Source of the DNA: Bryoerythrophyllum caledonicum | Taxonomy: Eukaryota; Streptophyta; Bryopsida; Pottiales; Pottiaceae | Assembly: GCA_963971425.1 (NCBI GenBank) | Contig: OZ020523.1 | Coordinates: 17,542,867-17,606,866 of the forward strand | Reading direction: 5' to 3' | Length of the DNA: 64,000 nt | Shown here: in pieces, positions 22,518-34,207 of the stretch | Numbering within the stretch: the first letter of the stretch is position 1 | Layout: every line of letters begins with the position of its first letter | Position numbers and translations under genes: made by a program | The notes under the pieces: generated by a model | What the model was told of the DNA's origin: nothing | Seen by the model: only the letters and a program-made list of their open reading frames with translations | Database searches by the model: none

Positions 22518-23254
22518 CGATTTCAAAGAGGTACCGTCATTCTTAGAGTTCTATTTTCTATGCTCACTAGGTATTTCAGTCCACATCTATTAGATTTCTT
22601 TTCACGAGTCGCACGACGAGAACTCTGACTTGTGTATTTTATGATATGATACTATCTTCACACTTTTTAGCTATCAAATCAATGGAAGAGCCACTATTGC
22701 ACCGACAAAGAGGAATATCACTTGTGTCCGCCGAATAGGGAGGACAGAGAGCGCATCGCCAAATAAAGCCACGAGATGTAAGCGCTCCGTGGGAGATCTC
22801 CCCACCGTAGATCCTAATTCTTTGTAGAGTATGGGCGCCCTCGTCACCGGTGATCCTAGTTCTTGGAAAGAAGGGGCTCCCCCGTCACCGTAGATCCAGG
22901 TTCTCACCTTTTGATTGACTGTTTGTATCATCCTTTTGAAACATTCAAAGTTCACCAATACACATAACATGAAATGGCAAATTTTGAACCTCCATTCTTT
23001 GCACACTTGTTTTGAATATGCTACACCCCTTCTTTACTTCTAAAAATTGGTGTATAGGAAAATAATTGAATCATGCTCAAGCCAATGGTAATGATAAAAA
23101 GATCTAGATCTTGTGTAGTGCAAAAATTTGAGGTGACACCCTTGTAATGCGAAGGTGCCTTCAAGGCAATACGCATATAAAGGCCATGCAACACCCATTG
23201 TGCCACGAAGCATCATGGATTGGAAAACAAATTAATTAATTGGTCATGGACAGC
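22518..23254. repeat. Repeat debris: short tandem units and a fragment of the 15.0-kb element
   Basis: About 22800-22915 holds three diverged ~50-bp units with 'CACCG(T/G)(A/T)GATCC'. About 22925-23135 matches the middle of the element at 15.5-15.7 kb ('TTTGAATATGCTACACCCC' and 'AAAATTGGTGT'). No gene was recognised. Confidence 0.6.
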
Positions 23255-24420
23255 GGCCCACGCCATCTCTCGCAATCCGCAAATGCTCTCTCGCGCTCTC
23301 TCTCTGTTTCCTTCAAAATTGGCTTCCAAGCTCAAAGCTCGAACAGTCTCGCGCTCTCTTGGATAAGAATTAGCCGCGTAAACCCGTTACGGGACGTGAA
23401 GCCGTGGGTTCAGGTGGCGGTTGAGCGGGTGTTTCTTTTAGGGGAGGAGTCTAGGGGCCTTGGCGAGGTCCCCAGTGGATTCGAGGGCTTAAGAGGTGGA
23501 TCGGGGTCTTGTGTGTCGTGGACTAAATCCTCTTTTACTTTCATCGTCTTTTTAACTTTTCAATACATTACTACAACTTTGGTGCGCTTTTACTTTTACT
23601 TTTACTTTCTTTCTTTCAAGAAATTTTAGTCATGATGCTTTGGTGCTCAGGCGGTACATTCATAGTTCAAACTTGGCACCTCGGAGGTCATTCTGTCCCT
23701 GTGCTTAATCATATAGGGGGCTCCACACCCTGAGGAGTGGTTCAAATGTTTTAAGTATTCTTCTGTTGGTGTACATTTTCATGTTTAGAATGTTCAAGTT
23801 GGGTAGATTGTTTTTGGATGCTTTGACGGTTTTTGATTGTGTGTGCTGTGAGTGAATTTTCAAGAGATCTACACTATTAGCTACACTAGAAGTTCTAAAA
23901 ATTCTATCTACTATGGTGTTGCGGTTTATTAATTTAAGGCTCTAGCATGCTAGTCATAGAGCATTTTCTAACTTGGAGTTTGTGATAATAGTAATCATAT
24001 TGTAAGACTTCTACATGTGCAGAAGGGAATTTTTTTCATATGAATGGCATTTGTAACCTGAGGTATTTTGGAAAGTAAATGAATGGTGTTTTAAAAATAT
24101 GGAGTAGTATGGAAGTCTTTTCTTTGATAGGTTTTCCACTAAACTTGTAGGGCAAAGGCTTAGATTTGTGAGCGTAGGTTTTTGGCAACCTTGTGGTTTC
24201 TTGGACCTAAAATCATATGGTTCTCAAAACAAATCACTAAAAGTTTCTAGAAAGGGGTCAAATTGTATACCAATGACAAAGAAACTCTACCTTTCAACAT
24301 GGAAAATTTGGATACCTCAAAGGAGTTTCTCTTCAGACCATTTCGGAATAAGCTCATGTCATCATAATTACAGTCTCATTCTTTCTTTTTAGATGCTCAA
24401 GATGCCATTTCAATCTTTAG
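23255..24420. repeat. Copy of the L13 upstream region without the gene
   Basis: Starting almost exactly where the L13 start codon would be, the sequence matches 8735-9895 (CGCCATCTCTCGCAATCCGC, then the CT-rich leader and 1.1 kb upstream). The L13 coding part is absent next to it. It is the third block of the rearranged duplication, so a promoter-like sequence is present with no known gene behind it. Confidence 0.8.
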
Positions 24421-25447
24421 CTTAGTCACTTGGGGGCAAATAAGAACATTGCATCAAATGGAAAAACTTAAACTTCTTATGATCAAATACAAGGAGTATC
24501 AATTACAATGACTTGCTATTTTCGCCATAAGATAAGAATGTAAGCGAATCAACCTGAAGTTGTTGATTTACACACACAGAAGAATTAAAATGTTCCAGAA
24601 TTCACGACAGATACATTCACAAATAGAAGCCAACAAGATGCTCTTCCAAACCTATTCTACATATTTTCATTACAAGCTGATGAGAGCTTTACAAAATACA
24701 AGAGATAAATGATACATTTCCAAAAGCAAGCTACTCAGTCTCAACCGAGAAGACTAGAAAAGAAACCCCTGCAAGCAAAATAAAAAAAAGTTGTAAGTGC
24801 CGCCTTAAATCATAACCACACCATAAACTTGAGCACCATGATAACATCTCACAGTTACACTTCGAAAGAACAAGCGCAAATCTGATCAATGTGAGGTTCA
24901 AAGTACCAAATTCCAGTTGGTGCCGACTCATCCTTTCTGCAAATCCAGGTCAGAAGAAAAATTAGGGTTTAGGGTTGAGGTCGATAGAAAGTATCCAACG
25001 ATGAGCTAATTTGTACAGTGAGGCAAAAATAGCAAGGCTTTCGGCCTCTTTTCTCATTAAAAATCAGCCCTAAATAGCTCTAAGTATCAATAATAAACTC
25101 AGAGGCGACGAAAATTCATGACTCAACATGGCCTCTTTTTCTTGCTTCTCAAAGGAAGCTAAAACTACTTCTAACTTGAGTTTAGAGACCACAATTAATA
25201 AGGAAAACGAATACCAAGCCCTTCTATTGATAAAAGAGCTATTAAGAGTGAGGAAAGAGTAGTGTTATAAATGAAAGGAGCCGAACCTTATTAAACTTTC
25301 TGTGACCTTACAATAAACTACACCGAATCAAAAGAATGGAGACATTAGGAAACTTGGAGCGGATTTGTGAAATCTAAATTGTTGTCCGGCAAACAGTGTT
25401 AGTTTCTTATTGAAACTCTACAACAAATTGGAAAGAGGGAGGAGGGC
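24421..25447. other. 3' region of the DUF1995 gene
   Basis: Minus-strand sequence downstream of the DUF1995 stop. It has splice-site-like motifs (TTTGCTTGCAG near 24773; TTTGCAG near 24935), so spliced 3' UTR or an alternative last exon is possible. No separate gene was recognised. Confidence 0.4.
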
Positions 25448-27982
25448 TTACTTTGATCTGCCGCTGTATGCGTCGCTGATTTCCGACCGAGTGGGTGCAT
25501 GGTCGAACGATGCAATGAGAGAGTACACCTCGTCTCCACGAGGCAAATCAAACCTCTTGTAGATCTCATACGGTCCCGGAAACGCCATCCTGCCAAGTCC
25601 AAAGTTGAAAGCTCAGACAGAAAGAGAGATATAGGTAGCAGTTACAATGAATGCACCAACAATTGGATTGTTTTAGGTGGTAGGAGTTAGTTCTGTAGGT
25701 TCTGAGGTTTCAGGTCTTAGGTTTAATGAACACACCTGAATGCACCGACGATTGGATACTGGGTGCCTGAGGTGTACATGAGTCGGAAGTTGTAGCAAGT
25801 GAAGAAAGATTCTACAAATTCCATCCTCTTTTCCCGTCCCATAATCTGCATAGATGAATGTCAAGTCTGCTATCAAATCCCTGGTTCAAGGATTGTTTCG
25901 TCATTTCATTCAAGATCAACCGTTCTTTCCTCATACTAAGAACATACATGAGGACGTGCGGAGGAAGGAGCTAAAGTTTGGATTTAAGGTTTAGGGCTTA
26001 GGGTTAAACAACGGCGAGGGATTCTGACCTGCATTACTCCACCTGAAGCCGGCAGATCCTGTCACATTTTACAAAGGTGTTCAGTTGTCATTGTCTATTC
26101 CACATGAAAGGATATCCCCAACATGATTGATATACATCCTGTACACCGCATTGGTGAAAATCACACCTAAAAACAAAATGTGCAATTTGAACCAAAGAGA
26201 TGCACACCTTCAGTTTTGCATTAAGAATAATGAACGGTCTATCGCCTGCCGCCTCCGACATTGCTTTCAGATCCTGAGGTAAAAACACATCATAAGGTAA
26301 AGAATTCTAGGCTCATGTTGATTAAACTCGAAAACAATAGCGTCTTACATCAATGATACAGTTCCCAACAGCGTTTTGTGGAGCCATGAGGATGAACATG
26401 TCGTCGTCATCAAAGACCTCCTTCGCACCTACAAGAAACATCGTAACAACGAATCAGTGAAGTCATTCAGATAGCCCCTACTCTTTCCTCACTCTAAACA
26501 GTCATTCGATCAATAGAAGAGCTTGGTGACCTATCCTTCAATTGAGGATAGAAGAGAATGGTGGTCTCTAAACTCAAGAGGTTGCATGATGAGTATTAGC
26601 CGCCTCTTTCTCCTTTGAGGTGATTTTAGACTATTCGAGAACTGTTTAGAGGTGATTTATATAAGTGGATGCATATGTTTGGGGTTTAGGGTTTATCCAA
26701 ACCTACAGCGCCGAATCTGATGAAGGTGCCCTCCTGAATGTATGTGCCCCAGTCCATACGCTCTAACATGGGCCGGGTTCCTGCAAGCGCCAAAGGCATG
26801 CCTGCAAAGATACCTTCTCCCATCGCTCCTTGCACACAGACCTGGCAGATGCAAGAGTTAAAACATGCATATCAAGACATCCCAATGAATGATTGTTTCC
26901 ACAGCCTTCAATTCTCAGCACAGGAAATGAGCAGATGCTACAGCTCCATCTATGTAGATTACACGCATTTTCACAGGGTTTAGGGTTTAGGGATGTACTC
27001 GGACACGTTTTCCATCGTCTGCAAAAGTGAAGGCAAGCTCTCGGATGAGTTCCAGCAAGGTGCCTATTCTGTACACATCCTGCAGCAGCGGGTCAACATT
27101 GTCAGTGAAGATTTCAATTTCTTTCAGCACCTTAGAAGCAAATACTTGGATTTTAGGGGTTCAAGTATAGAGTCCATCGTCATATCTCGTTGAACTTTGA
27201 GGAAGAGCCCGAACAGGAAAAACTAAATTTACTCCCACAATCAATGAAATACTTCGATTGCATGTAGAAAGATTCTATGTTTTATCTTTGGCACCAAGTT
27301 TAGCAGCCTTAAACAAGAATTTTTCAAGGTTAAAAGTATAGTGATCTCACCATCTCGGGGTTCAGCTCAGGGATAGTGCATTGAATCTGTCGCACAACAC
27401 CAGAACGACCTCAGAATTTAAGAAAACAATCACAATGACATTCAAACGCTCATCTACTACACTGACCCGAAGTTTGTAGTGGCCATCGAGGACGGCATTC
27501 TTGGCAGCTTGGCACACGTCCTTGTAGAAATACTGCCGCATCTCTCTCGAATGCGGAGTACAGTTGAGCTTTGTGGGCACTCCTCTCCATGTCACCTGCA
27601 CAGAAACCAAACCCAGATTCTCCTTGTTCACTGAACCACCACAAGCATCTGCCATCTCATCTTGACAAGTATCCCAAATCCTAAACTTCGCTCACCTTCG
27701 TGCTTGTTTCGATGCCAGGGACATTGCCTCCTTCTGCCCGAATCTGAACACAATCAGGAGAAACCCAATTGTGAAATTCAATCAACCAAACCCTAATTCA
27801 ACCAAACATGGGTAAAACATTACCCCAGAAGAGCTGAATTGGACGCTCTCGCCTGAGCGAGGATTGACGGCATTGTCAGATGGTACACGGGCGCCGTTGA
27901 AAGCTGAATTGAGGCGAGTTTGGGGGAGAGGCATGGTGAGGCACGGCGACGACGCCATGGCCGACGACAGCAACATCGCCAT
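25448..27982 (-). CDS. DUF1995 plastid protein, LOW PSII ACCUMULATION 3-like, complete
   Basis: Eleven minus-strand exons join in phase: 27982-27824, 27743-27696, 27595-27467, 27386-27351, 27079-26999, 26841-26703, 26428-26349, 26273-26208, 26058-26029, 25845-25736 and 25589-25448. Together they encode 339 residues. The first ~50 residues are Ser/Ala/Pro-rich and fit a chloroplast transit peptide. The rest carries DUF1995 hallmarks: MRQYFYKDVCQAAKNAVLDG, IPELNPEMDVYRIGTLLEL, FADDGKRV, WGTYIQEGTFIRFGA, DDDDMFILMAPQNAVGNC, RPFIILNAKL, YPIVGAFRMAFPGPYEIYKR. Arabidopsis LPA3 belongs to this family and helps assemble photosystem II in the stroma; whether this gene is that orthologue or a paralogue is uncertain. 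The final AAAGTAAGC could also act as a donor site, so an alternative C-terminus is possible. Confidence 0.82.
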
Positions 27983-28618
27983 CCTGAATTTGCTAGCAGC
28001 GGAAGATTGACGATACAAGATTTTCCATGTCCATGCTTCAGGAAACGAAACTCGAGGGATGATGGTGCACTGTCCATGTGTTCAACACTTTTTTGGAAAA
28101 AGCCCTCAAGCAAAATCTGGAGACCAATGGCAACGCGCTCTGCAAACTCAACCTAGTCGAAACACAAGGAAGGAATTCTCCGTGTTTATCAACAGTTCTT
28201 GCACTACTTTTCCTCATTATCAGCTTCGTAAACGTCAAAGTACAGTTTGCCGAATTCACGTTAGAAGAAATCTCTGATTGACCTTCCGATTATGCCTTGA
28301 TGAGGATCAAATGCACTGATGAGCTTTCAAGGTAGAAGATTTCAATGATGAGATTCAGACTGCTAGATGGTGATATGAACGGAACAGAACTGCATGGCGG
28401 TCCAGTTCGAGATATTCTTGGCTGGAAACAGTAGAATTATGAAGTACAGGAATGTAGGATTGTGTACAGGAATGGATCTGAGTTGAGTACAGGAACGAGA
28501 TGTAAGCCGCCAGCAAGAGTTTCTTGTGTATTAAGAATTGCTTTTGGTCGTGGAACCCTTTACAAGATTGGGTCAATATTGGCATCGTCAATATCTTTCC
28601 TAACTCCATAACGCAACT
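27983..28618. other. Spacer between DUF1995 and P1 genes, no supported gene
   Basis: Contains the DUF1995 promoter side and the P1 3' UTR. Short open frames have no recognisable domains. Confidence 0.45.
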
Positions 28619-29855
28619 CTAATCGAACAAGCTGAAGCCCATGTCGTCATCGCTCTCCTCCTTGGGCTCCTCCTGCAAGATCATGTACCAAAGAGATGTC
28701 AGAGACGGGTGAAAAGAATATGTCTCCGCGTTTACAAATAGCAAGAAACTCTGACATAGTATAAATGAGCTCGCAGGTGAGAACTACAATTCACATATAC
28801 AAAAGCGAAATAGGTTGCGATCAATGCATTACGATGGCCATTTGCAAAATGATCATATTTACAGGTAGTGATTAGAGTGAAAAGAGAGTAACCTTCACTT
28901 CTTCCTTCGGTGCCTCGGCAGCAGCGGCACCACCAGCAGCAGGTGCAGCGCTCACGGCGACGGCAGCGCCACCACCACCTGGGAATAGTTTAAGGTCATG
29001 AAATTAGAAACCACAAAGAAAAAAAAAAAACTGACACTCGGAAACAAGCTCACTCATAACAGATCAATAACTAAGCAAACCTTTCCTCCGATTCGATCCA
29101 CAGAAACATTACGGTATCCAAGTGAGTAGCCCTCGGTCGACGTAAACGAGAGTAATTTAAGTAGTATGGCTAATAATGCCACACCGAGAAAAACACTTAC
29201 CACTTCCAACATTAGTGATGAGATCCTCTACGCTCCTCTTCTCGCAGAGCTTGGCGAAGAGTGAAGGCCAGTAGCCCTCGACCTGCACACCGGCAGCCTT
29301 CACCAAAGCTGCAATTTTGTCGGCCTGCACAAACCATCCCCACATCAAAAACCCCGAAAAATCTCAATCCCTAATGTCATCAAGAAACTGCCGCTACCTC
29401 AACAACAGTAAACCCACAAAAAAATCCAAGAAAAAATTTAACAAAAACCCTACGTGATAAAAAACCATAACGACAGAAAACAACACCTTAAACACGCACA
29501 AACACCAAAACCAAAAACTGACCATAACAGCGACACATACAAATACCAGAAAAACAGCTACAAAAACATCCTTACCTCCAACAAGGAAAATACCATCTAA
29601 CACTTCGAAACCCTAAAACCGCCCCAAACCCTAAAATCCTAAACCTAACAACTGAACTCCCAAAGGCAGCTAAGGAACCTAAAACACAAGATCCAGAAGG
29701 CGCGAAGGTGCGCGTGAGCCTAGAGACGGACACAGACACGAAATGAAACCCTAAATTTCAGAGTGAGGGGGGCTGAGTGAACTGACCGTGATGGCGATGC
29801 CGTCATCGTGGAGGATGAGGCAGGCGTAGGTGCAGGCGAGCTCGCTGGCCGACAT
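28619..29855 (-). CDS. RPP1: 60S acidic ribosomal protein P1, complete
   Basis: Four minus-strand exons join in phase: 29855-29787, 29324-29201, 28978-28893 and 28672-28619. They give a 110-residue protein, the usual size. The N-terminal helical domain reads [19 protein letters not shown], then [20 protein letters not shown] and [21 protein letters not shown] Gly/Ala hinge ([20 protein letters not shown]) follows. The acidic tail ends in [14 protein letters not shown] style, here [18 protein letters not shown]1 pairs with P2 on P0 to form the ribosomal stalk that recruits elongation-factor GTPases; the [10 protein letters not shown] tail is the factor-binding signature. Introns have GT-AG ends. 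The gene is upstream of and in the same orientation as the DUF1995 gene, with 0.6 kb between them. Confidence 0.95.
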
Positions 29856-30199
29856 GGTGGCGACGCGGGGGTGCGGGGGCGGGCAGATGGTGTGTGCGAG
29901 AGAGAGAGGATGCGGAAGCGCGCACAAGCAAAGAGGGCGATGATGAGCGGACCTGAGAGGTCTTGAGGGCGGAGCGCATTGACCTAATCGCATCGTAAGC
30001 CGTCGGATGGCGGCGATCGTACGGTGGATGGAAAGGACCTGTTCACACTTCGGGGAGGAGTGCGAACTTGGGTCAGGGATGGTGGTCGTGTTCACACTGA
30101 AAAACTTTGCATGAGTTGCAACCAAGTTCCTCCCTGATTTCTTCTGTTCTCGAAATGTTCGCAATGATTTTAGTGTTCCCCTGATATTCTCTCAGGATT
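29856..30199. promoter_or_regulatory. Promoter and upstream region of P1
   Basis: Sequence immediately upstream of the P1 start on the minus strand. A GAGAGAGAGAGGATGC tract (GA/CT-rich leader) lies near 29898-29915. No TATA element could be fixed with confidence. Confidence 0.35.
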
Positions 30200-30211
30200 T
30201 TGGTATCTCTA

Positions 30212-30372
30212 GAAGAAGAACAACGCCGGTCTCCGAAGGAGGCCGGCGTGAATAAAGTGTCTGTCTGTTCCACTACTAAGACCAAGCCCGCCCGACAGGG
30301 AATTAGTGAGCTGGAACTACTTCCCCCTTTCAAGGGTAGACAGTAAGTATCCAGTAGCCACAAAACCACAAA
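30212..30372 (-). mobile_element. Short LINE-tail element with 12-bp target duplication
   Basis: A 161-bp unit in minus orientation carries the LINE-family tail: a (TTC)n end (GAAGAAGAAC on plus), GCCGGTCTCCGAAGG, GTGAATAAAGTGTCTG and GGGTAGACAGT. It is flanked by the exact repeat TTGGTATCTCTA at 30200-30211 and 30373-30384, so it inserted as a unit. It is either a severely 5'-truncated LINE copy or a SINE that shares the LINE tail. Confidence 0.75.
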
Positions 30373-30589
30373 TTGGTATCTCTATAGCATTTACAGAATG
30401 ATCTAATAAGTGTAATCAAGTGTTTGTTTGAAAATGTTTGAACCAATTTTTTACTTGCAGAAAGTAGCCATATCATGTTCATATGCTTCAAATATGAGGG
30501 TTGTGATTGAAAACAATGAATTATGACACCACTCGTGAATCCTACTTCCACCGCAAACCTTCTTACAAGTGTTGAATTTCTAGTTTCTT

Positions 30590-30752
30590 GTGTGTTTGGT
30601 TTCTTGTTACGCGTTACATAGTGACTACCCTTGAGAGGGAGAGGTAGTCTCATTCTACAAACTTATGTCCTCCGGACATAGAGTTAGTGGTGGAACGAAT
30701 AGATACTTTATTCACGTCAGTTCCCTTTGGAGAGTGGAGTTCTTCTTCTTAT
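30590..30752 (+). mobile_element. LINE 3'-tail fragment, plus orientation
   Basis: Matches the LINE tail: GTTACATAGTGACTACCC, GAGAGGGAGAGGTAGT, AGTGGTGGAACGAATAGA, CTTTATTCACG, then a TTCTTCTTCTT end. Its 5' boundary and target duplication were not resolved. Confidence 0.6.
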
Positions 30753-33700
30753 TGTGACGGTTTAAGGTCCAATTGGAAAGTCACCATGAGAGGACAACAC
30801 GAAATGGGTGAGGAGTACCTTCGTATTTCCTGGTGAGGAGGGTTCAAAGTGTTAGACAAATTTTTGTCCCACAAGGCAGTAAGAGGTGTTGGTTCTTACT
30901 TGCAAGCCCACTTGTATGTGTCGATATTTGTTGAAAGGTGTGGTGAGTATATACAAGTGTTGGGATGGGGCTTTGGAATAGAATTAGATTAAATCTTGTA
31001 AGAAGGTTGTTGGAGATTAGAGGTTATGGTCTATGAGGTAGATTTACAGCGGGCCCTTGTGTTGGACTAGACCAGTAGCAACCGATCCACAACCTTCACC
31101 GCAAGATCCATATCTAAGATCTAGATCTCAATAGGGTAAAGATACTCACATACTCTACACTTGAACCATCCGAATCAGGTCACATTTAGCAAGAGAGATG
31201 TTGCACAAGATCAAACCGCCCAGCCATCAACCTCAACAACCAGATATTTCTTTCTCACCGTTCAATTGCTTATCAGTTGCTCTCTATTTTTTCATTGCAC
31301 GTTATCTTCCTTCTAACAGACAGGTACATCAAAAAAGGCACAGCAAGATACACACAAAGGCTACACTCAAATCACAAGAACAACGACAATCAACATACAA
31401 GGAGGCCCAAATCGCTGTAGACGAATCACCAATCACGACATCGACGGTCTCATCTCACAGATACGATTCCTCCCACCCTCATTTTCCTCACATGTTTAGT
31501 TTTAGAACATGTCTACATTATCAAATTTCTTGCCATCAGCATGCCACAAATCATTCTACACAGTGCACACATACATCTACTAGGGCAACAACAGTCACTG
31601 CAGGTATCTTCTAGTCTACCCTACAGAACTGCCCCAGACAGCACCGACCCGGAACCTCACAACAGCAGCATGGCAGCAACAATCGCAGACGCGACATTCC
31701 GTTTTGCCCACACACATGTATGTGTAAGCCCTCAACAAGTACAACATAGTGTGAAATGCAGGCACCAAAGAGATGAGAAGTGGAATGCACTAGAACTAGG
31801 GAAGACGAACCCATGCTCCTCAACATATGATGCTCAAAAGCACAGAGCTGCCACAGAAAAAAGTTGCCAACAAGAGGCAACAGCCGCAACCGGAAGCAAT
31901 TCCTCGAGAGATGATCAAGACCGGCGCTACATCATGCGCCACCCAAAGATACGAAGTAGCCGCAGAGAAAGATGCCAACATGCAATAGCTGCAACCTACA
32001 TCTGAGGAGCCCAATTCCAACAATCGGACAATCTGCATTATACACATCAAGATCAGCAGCTCGCCAGGATACGCCACAACAGAATCAACTACCTCAACAC
32101 CAGCTTGTCCCACCTGCAACATGATCAAGTTGTCAACGGATCTAAAAATCCATGCATCAAGACTAGACGAAATCCTAATGCCGCCGCTCTTGAAAAAGAC
32201 CAAGTGAAGAAAATAGCAAGCCCAAATCCAAAACTCAGCCATCACAACCATCAAGATCTAATCAGGCGGCCAGCATTTCCACACAACCCTAGCCGCCAGC
32301 AACAAGAAAGAAAGATGCATCCAACGTCAACAGATGTATTCATCACACCCCAAGAACACGTAGCAAGGTATAAAACACATCAACCTCTCTTGCAAAAACC
32401 CTCTTTTATTCATTCACGGCACACTCCCTCTTCCATTGCACTCTGTACTTCCTGGGAGAAAGCGCCCTCGAAGCGAAGGGACACCGCCTATCTCTCAAGA
32501 CGTGTAGGTACACAAACAGGCGGTATGGAGAAACGGCTACACCATCCACCAAGCAACCAGCTCCGGGGATGCGCCCCCACAATCTCCATCATTGTCCTGA
32601 CATCTGCACACAGTGGAGCACATCTTACCTTCTACCTTGTTTTTATGATCAAGTTTTGTTGTTTCTGTTGGTACCCTCGTCTAGTTCTTTGGTTTACGAT
32701 CAATTATGTATGTCGACGTCCCCGGAATCTACCACCGTTGTCCTTGAACTGTATGACTACTCACAGCCTTCATTTCCACACTAGCTTATGCAAATCAGGA
32801 AACTCATAGGAAAAGAACAAAAGTCGAGTCGACATGACAAACGAGTGCATAATCGAAAACGAGACAGAACACCAACTACCCCAAGACGAGCAACTCATTA
32901 CACGCACCAAGGTGAAGTACCTGCAGCCTGAGAGCGAGAAGTGCCGAGTTGCTACCAACACCAAGAAAACCGAAGACGACACCTTGCCACCAGGAGTCAC
33001 AGATCAAGTGCCCCCACCACCACCTGTTGAAGCACATAAAGCATCGATACACAAAACGGCTGAAGGAGATCAGTAGTGGCAGATCAAATCCCTACCCAAT
33101 AGGGCGCGGAAAGAGATAGAAGAGCCTCGGCAAGAGAGACGAGGGCTATACCGATAGTTGAAGTAAATCGTTGGAGACTGCATACAGAAGCAAATCGGTG
33201 GATCCCGCTCGCACCCAAACCACGTCGCCAGAGCTCGCTTGCGCCCGAACCACAAAGCCGGAGCCTACTTGCAATAGGGACCCATCCCCGAATTTTGCCT
33301 CCATCACGAAACCCCAGCCGGAGTCTACTGGCGGAAGCAAACCCCACCGGAGCTTACCTCATCTCCACCCTTGCCGTAATACACCGACTTCTCACGCGAA
33401 CCAGTAGCCGGCAGCCGGAGGGCGTACCCCCAAGCTCAACCAGGAGCTAGCAATTGGAAGGCGTGCCCTCAGGCCTACCTAGTAGCCGGCAGCCGGAGGA
33501 CGCATGGAGAAGCCACGACCCGAAGACGAAGGAAGCAGAGCAATGGTCACCACAAAAACCTCAGCCGCCTCACCTAGAGTTGGAGCAGTACCTCTTCCAC
33601 AATCAGAGCCAACACCAAGAACCAAGAACCCTAAAATCAGAAGGAACAGAGGAATCTGTGGAAGTTGGACTCATCACTAAGGCTACCAAGGAGAAAGTCG

Positions 33701-34207
33701 ACCCCCAGAGGATTCTCTTCTCCTAGTGAATCACAAGTTCAAACTTAGTGCCACAGTAAGGTGGCCCGAGCAAGTCAAGGACGCAGACCACAACATCCAA
33801 GTTGTAACCATACACCCAGGCCATACTCTTCTCTCACTCCCATCACGATTCTATGTTATTTGGTACCATTTGGTTTATTATGCAAACCTATGGGCATCCA
33901 AACAATGCTTAATATAAAAAAATATTACTGGAGAGGTGACCAATATTTCAGCACCTCTCATGTGTGTGTTCTTGTAAGGGCTATTAAATATCATATTACT
34001 AACCCACAACTCCTAGTATATAAGTGTCAATTTTATCTTTTGCATGTTGACAATAATATTACTCTTCACTCCTTCTTGACTACCTTAGCGTCAACAAGCC
34101 TTCAATGCATGTTGAGGGGAGATGTTAAGAACAAGACGATAAGGAGAAAAATTGAAGTAACATTCTACATTCAATCTAGTAACACTTTATTCTCTTATTT
34201 CTACAGC
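30753..34207 (+). other. Possible 5' untranslated region of the long LINE, boundary unknown
   Basis: No domain is recognisable in the open frames here, though some exceed 130 codons and have a C/A-rich, G-poor plus strand like the LINE that follows. A 17-bp phrase AGTAGCCGGCAGCCGGA occurs twice (33403 and 33481), and related 'CCGGAG' pieces recur between 33190 and 33500, a loose tandem structure as in some LINE 5' UTRs. I could not place the 5' end of the element. Confidence 0.35.

Noticed and set aside
26960..26995. TTTAGGG runs as telomere or interstitial telomeric array
   Set aside because: Only two or three units occur, at scattered intronic places; too short to mean anything beyond plant-like sequence.
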